Of a stretch of 11,339 nucleotides of DNA, positions 6,815-11,339 are shown piece by piece (position 1 is the first letter of the stretch; every line of letters starts with the position of its first letter). The notes beneath the pieces are model-generated. The model was not told the DNA's origin and ran no database searches. It saw nothing but the letters and a program-made list of their open reading frames with translations. The position numbers were made by a program, and so were the translations under genes. This stretch comes from UBA668 sp049318165 (GTDB taxonomy: Bacteria; Actinomycetota; Acidimicrobiia; Acidimicrobiales; Ilumatobacteraceae), in the NCBI GenBank assembly GCA_049318165.1, contig JBMOGW010000112.1, positions 1 through 11,339 on the forward strand, in the 5' to 3' direction.

Positions 6815-7093
6815 GTGACCGACGAAGAACGCCCGCTCTCCGCGCTCCCCTCGCCCGCCGCACGTGTCGCCGCCTTCGCGGCGATCCTCATCGGCGGCCT
6901 GGCTGGCGGCACCATCGGCTACACGCTGGTGGACCTGCAGTGCTCCGGCTCGTGCGACACACCCAAGGGCATCGGCCTGCTCGTCGGCGCGGTCGCTGCT
7001 GCCGCCGGCATGAGCATCGTCGCGGTGTTGGTGCTGCGCGCCGTCGGCGAGTGGCGCCAGATCGAGCAGCGCGAACGAGCCACCAAGTCGTGA
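6815..7093 (+). CDS. Small two-helix membrane protein of unknown function
   Basis: A 92-residue protein that I do not recognise. A short acidic and proline-containing N-terminus (TDEERPLSALPSP) leads to a glycine-rich hydrophobic helix, about residues 17-39, with GGLAGGTIG. A short loop follows with two cysteines spaced CxxxC (Cys43 and Cys47, QCSGSCDTPKG). A second hydrophobic helix covers about 53-74 and the tail is charged (EWRQIEQRERATKS). The charge pattern suggests both ends in the cytoplasm and the cysteine loop outside, where a disulfide could form; this is inference. The start is GTG, the first possible start after the divergent glycosyltransferase gene and correctly spaced from a -10 element. 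Its TGA overlaps the GTG of the next gene by four bases, so it probably heads the five-gene plus-strand operon. Confidence 0.75.
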   Translation: MTDEERPLSALPSPAARVAAFAAILIGGLAGGTIGYTLVDLQCSGSCDTPKGIGLLVGAVAAAAGMSIVAVLVLRAVGEWRQIEQRERATKS

Positions 7094-7935
7094 GCACCCC
7101 GCACGCCGAGCTGCACGACGAGCTCCTCAGCCTCGCGAGCCGGCTCGCGTTGGCCGCCGGCACGATGGCGCGCGACGGCCGGGCCACCCGTGGCATCACC
7201 GACGCCGACACCAAGTCCTCGAGCACCGACGTGGTGACCGAATTCGACCGAGCCAGCGAGGAACTGATCGTCGGCGGCATCCTCGCCGCACGGCCGGGCG
7301 ACGCAGTGATCGGCGAGGAGGGCACCTCGCGTGCGGGCACGTCGGGCATCCACTGGCTGATCGACCCGATCGACGGCACCACCAACTTCCTCTACGGGCT
7401 CGCCGGCTGGGCGGTGTCGATCGCGGCTCGCTCGTCGGCGGACGACCCCGCCGCCACCGAGGTGGGCGTGGTGCACGTACCGGCCACCGGCGAGGTGTTC
7501 GCCGCGGCGCGCGGACGCGGCGCATGGGTCACCGACGCCCGTGGCACCCGACCGCTGCGGTGCAGCGACACCACCGATCTGTCGCTCGCTCTCGTCGCCA
7601 CCGGTTTCAGCTACCAGCCGGAACGTCGCGCCGCCCAGGCAAGGCGTGTCGCGGCGATGATGCCCCAGGTGCGCGATGTGCGCCGCCTCGGCGCCGCGGC
7701 TCCCGACCTGTGTTACGCCGGTGCAGGCCGCGTCGACGTGTACTTCGAGGAGTTCCTCGGCCCGTGGGACCTCGCCGCGGGCGAGCTGATCGCCCGCGAG
7801 GCGGGATGCCGCACCGGCAGCCTCGACGGTGGGCCGGTGCGCCCGTCATCGGTGCTCGTCGCCAACCCCGCGCTGTTCGACCAGGCGCTCGACCTCATCC
7901 AGGCGTCCACGCCCGGGTCCGGTCTGCCATCATGA
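7090..7935 (+). CDS. Inositol monophosphatase family protein
   Basis: A 281-residue magnesium-dependent phosphatase of the inositol monophosphatase family. All metal-site motifs are present: Glu76 in IGEEG, Asp92 and Asp95 in WLIDPIDGTTNF, Thr97, and Asp227 in GPWDLAAGELIAREAG. The length is typical. Substrates in this family include inositol phosphates, histidinol phosphate, fructose bisphosphate and PAP, and sequence reading alone does not separate them. An inositol phosphatase role would fit an actinobacterium that makes phosphatidylinositol, but that is inference. The GTG start overlaps the preceding stop (GTGA) and the stop overlaps the ATG of the response regulator gene (ATGA), so all three are likely one translationally coupled unit. 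Confidence 0.92.
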   Translation: MSTPHAELHDELLSLASRLALAAGTMARDGRATRGITDADTKSSSTDVVTEFDRASEELIVGGILAARPGDAVIGEEGTSRAGTSGIHWLIDPIDGTTNFLYGLAGWAVSIAARSSADDPAATEVGVVHVPATGEVFAAARGRGAWVTDARGTRPLRCSDTTDLSLALVATGFSYQPERRAAQARRVAAMMPQVRDVRRLGAAAPDLCYAGAGRVDVYFEEFLGPWDLAAGELIAREAGCRTGSLDGGPVRPSSVLVANPALFDQALDLIQASTPGSGLPS

Positions 7936-8621
7936 GAGGCGTGGGAACCCGCATCCTCTCCGTCGAAGACGACGAGCGCATCCGCACCGCCGTGAAGCTG
8001 GCCCTCGAGGACGAGGGCTGGACCGTCGACGAGGCCGGCAGCGGCGAGGAGGCGATCGAGCTGTTCCAGCGCGAAAGCCCCGACGTGGTACTGATCGACA
8101 TCATGCTGCCCGGCATCGACGGCTTCGAGCTGTGCCGCACGCTGCGCCGCACGAGCGACGTTCCGATCGTGATGGTCACCGCCCGCAACGACACGCACGA
8201 CGTGGTCGCGGGACTGGAGGCGGGCGCCGACGACTACCTCACCAAGCCGTTCGCACCCAAGGAACTGTCGGCCCGCATTCGCGCGCTGCTGCGGCGTATC
8301 CGCCCGATCAGTCCCGGCCATCAGAAACTGGTCTTCGGCGACCTGGAGATCGTGCCCGACGAGGGCAAGGTCACCCGCGCCGGCACCGAGTTGCACCTCA
8401 CGAAGACCGAGTTCAGGTTGCTGTGCGAGTTGGCCCAGAACCCCGGCCGGGTGTTCAGCAGGGAGAGCCTGCTCGACAAGGTGTGGGGCTACGACTACTT
8501 CGGTGACGGCCGGCTGGTGGACGTGCACGTCCGCCGCCTGCGCACCAAGGTGGAGTCCGACCCGGCGAACCCGCGCCACGTCGTGACGGTGCGCGGCCTC
8601 GGCTACCGGTTGCAGTCCTGA
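7932..8621 (+). CDS. mtrA: MtrA-like OmpR/PhoB-family response regulator
   Basis: A 229-residue DNA-binding response regulator. The receiver domain (about 7-120) has acidic residues Asp13 and Asp14, the phosphorylation site Asp56 in VLIDIMLPGIDGFELCR, Thr83 and Lys105 in GADDYLTKPFAPKEL. The winged-helix output domain (about 132-228) has LTKTEFRLLCELAQNPGRVF, VWGYDYFGDGRLVDVHVRRL and TVRGLGYRL. From memory the whole protein resembles mycobacterial MtrA, including Asp56 and the VWGY...RLVxVHVxRLRxKVE pattern. The following kinase and GerMN lipoprotein support that identity. MtrA regulates cell wall, division and osmotic-response genes in relatives. The ATG overlaps the phosphatase stop by four bases; a GTG nine bases later is an alternative start. 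Confidence 0.92.
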   Translation: MRGVGTRILSVEDDERIRTAVKLALEDEGWTVDEAGSGEEAIELFQRESPDVVLIDIMLPGIDGFELCRTLRRTSDVPIVMVTARNDTHDVVAGLEAGADDYLTKPFAPKELSARIRALLRRIRPISPGHQKLVFGDLEIVPDEGKVTRAGTELHLTKTEFRLLCELAQNPGRVFSRESLLDKVWGYDYFGDGRLVDVHVRRLRTKVESDPANPRHVVTVRGLGYRLQS

Positions 8622-8644
8622 GCACCGTCGACCCCACCGCCGAG

Positions 8645-10102
8645 TTGGTGCTGCCCGAGGGCAGATGGGGTCGCCTCCGCGCCCGGGCCGCCGCGTGGCA
8701 GCCACGCAAGGTGGGGTTGCGCACCCGCATCTTCTTCATGTTCGGGCTCGGCGCCATGCTGCTCGCCGGATTCCTGGCCGCCGCCGCGTACAGCTTCACG
8801 CGCAGCAGCGTCGTGAACCAGCGCGAGCGGGCGGCCACGGAGCAGGCGTATCGCAACGCACAGGTGGCGCAGAACGAACTCGCCACGCCCAACGCGTCGG
8901 CGACGTCGGTGACCAATCGCATGCAGGCGTACGGCGTGACGCGCTTCGCGATCCGTCGCGGCGACACCTGGATCGCACCGTCCACCCAGTACGGCCCGGA
9001 CAGCATCCCGGCCGACCTGCAGCGACGCGTGCTCGAGGACGGCGTGCCGGCGCGGATGGTGACGCGCATCGGCGACGACCCGTTCCTGATCGTCGGCGTG
9101 CCACTCGACGTGGAGGGCAGCAGCTACTTCGACTTCGTGTCGATGACCGACGTCGCCGACACCTTGCGCAGCGTGCTGGTCAGTCTGCTGTTCGCCGGGT
9201 TCATCACCACGTTGGCCGGTGCCCTGCTCGGCACTCTGGTGGCGAGCCGCGCGGTGCGCCCCTTGGGTGACGCGGCGCAGGCCGCCCAGGCGATCGCCGG
9301 CGGGCGCCTCGACACGCGTCTCGAGCCCACGGACGACCCCGACCTGCGCGTGCTGGCGAACGCGTTCAACGAGATGGCCGCTGCGCTGCAGGCCCGCGTG
9401 GAACGCGACGCGCGGTTCGCATCCGACGTGAGCCACGAGTTGCGCTCGCCACTCATGACGTTGGCGGCCAGCGTGGAGGTCATGCAGGCGCGCCGCGACG
9501 ACCTGCCCGAGCGAGCGCAGGCCGCACTCGACCTGCTCGTGGCCGATGTGTCCCGCTTCCAGGGCCTGGTGGAGGACCTGCTGGAGATCTCCCGCTTCGA
9601 CGCCGGTGCTATCCGGCTGAATCTGGAGGACCTGCTGGTGGCCGAGTTCGTGCGCCAGGCCGTGGCGGTGAGCAGCCAGCCGGCCACTCCGGTGTCCGTG
9701 ACGGAGCGCGCCGAGCGCGTCGTGATCCGCGGCGACCGCCGCCGCCTGGCCCGCGTGGTGGCGAACCTGATCGACAATGCACGGCTGCACGGCGGAGGCG
9801 ACGCGGAGATCACCGTCACCGAGCCCGAGGGCGAAGGCGAGCCGCTCGGCCACGTGTGGATCATCGTCGAGGATCACGGCGCCGGCGTACCCCCGGAGGA
9901 ACGTGCGTTGATCTTCGAGCGCTTCGCCCGCGGTGCGGTGGCGGGGCGGCGCAGCAGCAGCGATGGCGCAGGCCTCGGCCTGGCGCTGGTCGAGGAGCAC
10001 ACGCGCATGCACGGCGGCCGGGTCTGGGTGGAGGACCGCACGGACGGCGAGCCCGGCGCCCGGTTCGTCCTCGAACTGCCCGCCGAGGAGGTGGGCATCT
10101 GA
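8645..10102 (+). CDS. mtrB: MtrB-like sensor histidine kinase
   Basis: A membrane sensor kinase of about 485 residues, the likely partner of the upstream regulator. It has one membrane helix at about 29-49, an extracytoplasmic region of about 120 residues, a second helix at about 177-200, and a HAMP domain beginning VASRAVRPLGDAAQ. The dimerisation domain carries His264 in FASDVSHELRSPLMTLAAS. The ATPase domain has the N box NLIDNARLHGG (Asn378), EDHGAGVP, IFERFARG and GAGLGLALVEEH. All catalytic motifs look intact. The start is uncertain: TTG at 8645 and GTG at 8648 are the nearest normal starts, 23-26 bases after the mtrA stop and without a clear ribosome binding site. A CTG at 8618 would overlap that stop by four bases. 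The stop overlaps the lipoprotein ATG (TGATG). Confidence 0.92.
   Translation: MVLPEGRWGRLRARAAAWQPRKVGLRTRIFFMFGLGAMLLAGFLAAAAYSFTRSSVVNQRERAATEQAYRNAQVAQNELATPNASATSVTNRMQAYGVTRFAIRRGDTWIAPSTQYGPDSIPADLQRRVLEDGVPARMVTRIGDDPFLIVGVPLDVEGSSYFDFVSMTDVADTLRSVLVSLLFAGFITTLAGALLGTLVASRAVRPLGDAAQAAQAIAGGRLDTRLEPTDDPDLRVLANAFNEMAAALQARVERDARFASDVSHELRSPLMTLAASVEVMQARRDDLPERAQAALDLLVADVSRFQGLVEDLLEISRFDAGAIRLNLEDLLVAEFVRQAVAVSSQPATPVSVTERAERVVIRGDRRRLARVVANLIDNARLHGGGDAEITVTEPEGEGEPLGHVWIIVEDHGAGVPPEERALIFERFARGAVAGRRSSSDGAGLGLALVEEHTRMHGGRVWVEDRTDGEPGARFVLELPAEEVGI
10085..10093 (+). promoter_or_regulatory. Strong Shine-Dalgarno site for the GerMN lipoprotein
   Basis: GAGGAGGTG lies inside the last codons of the kinase gene. 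Its AGGAGG core ends ten bases before the ATG at 10102. It is the clearest ribosome binding site in the window and supports this start. Confidence 0.7.
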
Positions 10103-10716
10103 TGCGCCGCATCCACCTGGCCGCACTGCTCGCGGTGACCGCACTCGTCGCCACCGCCTGCGGCGTGAAGAACGACAGCGCGCCTCGTGACATCCCCGAA
10201 GCCGAGCAGGTGGACCTGGTGTCGCCGCAGGACCAGAACGCGGGCGAGGCCACGGGCACGCAGCGCATCTATCTCGTCGGGCCGGAGACCAACGCCTTCG
10301 GTGCCGTGTTGGAGGGCGTGCCGCGAGCGGCCACATCGCCCAAGGAGCTGATGGAGTCGCTCCTCGCCGGCGCCAACGCCGACGAGGTCGCCCAACAGCT
10401 GCGTTCCGCGATCCCCGTGGGCACACGACTACTCGCTGCCTCGCCATCCGGCGGCACGATGCGCGTCGACCTCTCGGAGGAGATTCTGCAGCTGTCCGGC
10501 AGCGACCTCGCCGACGCCCTGGCCCAGATCGTCTTCACGGCATCGGAATGGCCGAACGTCGCCCAGGTTCGTGTGCTGGTGGACGGGGCGGCCCAGCAAT
10601 GGCCGATCGGCGACGGCACGCTGCAGAGCACGTCGCTCGACGTGTACGACTACCCCGGTCGTGTGGCGTCGTCGCAGCCGGAGTACCCGGCGACCCCGCC
10701 CGCGCCGCAACCCTGA
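10102..10716 (+). CDS. Short GerMN-domain lipoprotein in the LpqB position
   Basis: A 204-residue exported lipoprotein. The N-terminus is a signal peptide (MRRIHLAALLAVTALVATAC) with a lipobox ending at Cys20, the predicted lipid-attached residue. The mature part is a single GerMN-like domain, about residues 50-180, with IYLVGPETNAFGAVLEGVPR near its start. Later come SPKELMESLLAG, IPVGTRLLAASPSGGTMRVDLSEE and ADALAQIVFTASEWPNVAQVRVLVDG, the usual GerMN series ending in a strand read as hVLVDG. A proline-rich tail closes the protein. In Actinomycetota the gene after mtrAB is lpqB, whose product is much longer and has a C-terminal propeller-like region; that region is absent here and the frame ends cleanly. 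It may be a minimal LpqB that contacts the kinase's outer domain, or another GerMN lipoprotein. Confidence 0.87.
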   Translation: MRRIHLAALLAVTALVATACGVKNDSAPRDIPEAEQVDLVSPQDQNAGEATGTQRIYLVGPETNAFGAVLEGVPRAATSPKELMESLLAGANADEVAQQLRSAIPVGTRLLAASPSGGTMRVDLSEEILQLSGSDLADALAQIVFTASEWPNVAQVRVLVDGAAQQWPIGDGTLQSTSLDVYDYPGRVASSQPEYPATPPAPQP

Positions 10717-10737
10717 CCGATCAGCCCCGACCGATCA
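10715..10737. repeat. Short direct repeat at a convergent gene junction
   Basis: GACCGATCA occurs twice, at 10715-10723 and 10729-10737, separated by five bases (GCCCC). The first copy overlaps the last two bases of the lipoprotein stop and the second ends in the phosphofructokinase stop (TCA on this strand). The 18-base gap holds no hairpin with a T-run, so no intrinsic terminator is visible. Confidence 0.55.
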
Positions 10738-11339
10738 ACCGAAGAAGACCTGGGCGACCTCGTCGTACAGGTGCATGTCGACCGGCCGCGTGCGCCCGAC
10801 CGTCTCGTCGAGCGGGATCGGCACCATCTCTCCGTCGCGCAGCGCCACCATGTGCCCCCACCGGTGTTCGTGCACCGCATCGATCGCAGCGACGCCGTAG
10901 CGGGTGGACAGCACGCGGTCGAACGCCGTGGGGGTGCCGCCGCGCTGGATGTGGCCGAGGAGCACCATGCGGGTCTCGAAGCCGGTGCGCTCCTCGATGG
11001 CGTGGGCGATGGTCTCCGCCACGCCGCCGAGGCGCACGTGGCCGAACTGGTCGTAGACCTTCGAGCGGGCGGCCATCGTGCCCGCACGCGGCTCGGCGCC
11101 TTCGGCGACGACGACGATCGACGCGTAGCGGCCGCGTTCGTGGCGGGCGCGCAACTGCTCGCACACCTGGTCGATGTCGAACGGACGCTCCGGGATGAGG
11201 ATGGCCGTGGCACCACCTGCGATCCCCGCGTAGGTGGCGATCCAGCCGCTGTGGCGGCCCATGACCTCGACGACCATCACGCGATCGTGGCTCTCGGCGG
11301 TGGTGTGCAGGCGGTCGATCGCGTCGGTGGCGATCTGCA
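10735..11339 (-). CDS. pfkA: 6-phosphofructokinase, C-terminal part (5' end outside window)
   Basis: About 200 C-terminal residues of a phosphofructokinase, the glycolytic enzyme that phosphorylates fructose 6-phosphate. The frame is open to the right edge and reads IATDAIDRLHTTAESHDRV, followed directly by MVVEVMGRHSGWIA, a substrate-binding region typical of the family. Further on come VVVAEGAEP and LGHIQRGGTPTAFDRVLSTR, the arginine/glycine motif near the active site. The end, HLYDEVAQVFFG, is a normal C-terminus. The N-terminal nucleotide-binding motifs that separate ATP- from pyrophosphate-dependent enzymes lie outside the window, so the phosphoryl donor is undecided. The GTG at 11280 is internal, because homology continues upstream. 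The gene converges on the mtrAB operon with an 18-base gap and appears unrelated to it in function. Confidence 0.93.
   Translation of the reverse strand, partial: QIATDAIDRLHTTAESHDRVMVVEVMGRHSGWIATYAGIAGGATAILIPERPFDIDQVCEQLRARHERGRYASIVVVAEGAEPRAGTMAARSKVYDQFGHVRLGGVAETIAHAIEERTGFETRMVLLGHIQRGGTPTAFDRVLSTRYGVAAIDAVHEHRWGHMVALRDGEMVPIPLDETVGRTRPVDMHLYDEVAQVFFG

Noticed and set aside
6054..6863. Upstream extension of the Nudix frame across the glycosyltransferase gene
   Set aside because: The glycosyltransferase motifs lie in the other frame over this span, and the Nudix fold begins right at the ATG at 6053.
8603..10447. Open frame of 614 codons on the minus strand, antisense to the sensor kinase gene
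   Set aside because: It mirrors a kinase with all its catalytic motifs. The translated composition is Arg/Ala/His-rich and low in meaning, a GC-driven shadow frame.
1..11339. Search for a CRISPR array, tRNA, rRNA, insertion sequence, toxin-antitoxin pair or defence cassette
   Set aside because: Nearly every base is assigned to a gene with ordinary chromosomal homologues. No spaced repeats, inverted terminal repeats, tRNA cloverleaf or transposase motifs were seen.

Overview
The window is high-GC chromosomal DNA, almost entirely coding, with GTG starts common and neighbouring genes overlapping by 1 or 4 bases. The gene content points to an actinobacterium: an MtrA/MtrB-type two-component pair followed by a GerMN lipoprotein, a DUF3040 protein, a stand-alone polyprenol-phosphate-mannose synthase and a MoxR/DUF58/transglutaminase operon. 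A lineage such as Acidimicrobiia would fit, but the exact taxon is my inference and cannot be fixed from this sequence alone. I see no tRNA, rRNA, CRISPR array, insertion sequence, attachment site or origin, and no stretch over 100 bases without a gene.

Layout. (1) Bases 1-3891, plus strand: the 3' end of a MoxR-type AAA+ ATPase, a DUF58 protein and a large membrane-anchored transglutaminase-like protein, joined by start/stop overlaps. (2) Bases 3901-6790, minus strand, read from right to left: a GT2 glycosyltransferase of the polyprenol-P-mannose synthase type, a Nudix hydrolase, DNA polymerase IV (DinB) and a small DUF3040 membrane protein. The first three overlap each other. (3) Bases 6815-10716, plus strand: an unrecognised 92-residue two-helix membrane protein, an inositol-monophosphatase-family enzyme, an MtrA-like response regulator, an MtrB-like sensor kinase and a short GerMN lipoprotein. 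(4) Bases 10735-11339, minus strand: the C-terminal part of a 6-phosphofructokinase, cut by the window edge.

How the genes fit together. Much of the window concerns the cell envelope. The MoxR/DUF58/transglutaminase unit is a widespread chaperone-plus-membrane-enzyme arrangement of poorly known substrate. The glycosyltransferase would supply lipid-linked mannose for lipoglycans or exported glycoproteins. MtrAB controls cell wall and division genes in relatives, and the lipoprotein sits where LpqB sits in the mtrA-mtrB-lpqB operon but lacks the large C-terminal propeller part. The Nudix-DinB pair is a small genome-maintenance unit inside the minus-strand operon.

The most notable non-coding feature is the 24-base gap at 6791-6814 between the two divergent operons. 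It carries two overlapping -10-like hexamers, one per strand, each placed so that transcription would begin at or within about two bases of the GTG start codon. This looks like a very compact bidirectional promoter producing leaderless or nearly leaderless mRNAs. Apart from this and the short LpqB-like protein, the region looks like ordinary core chromosome; I found no convincing sign of an unknown defence or mobile system.
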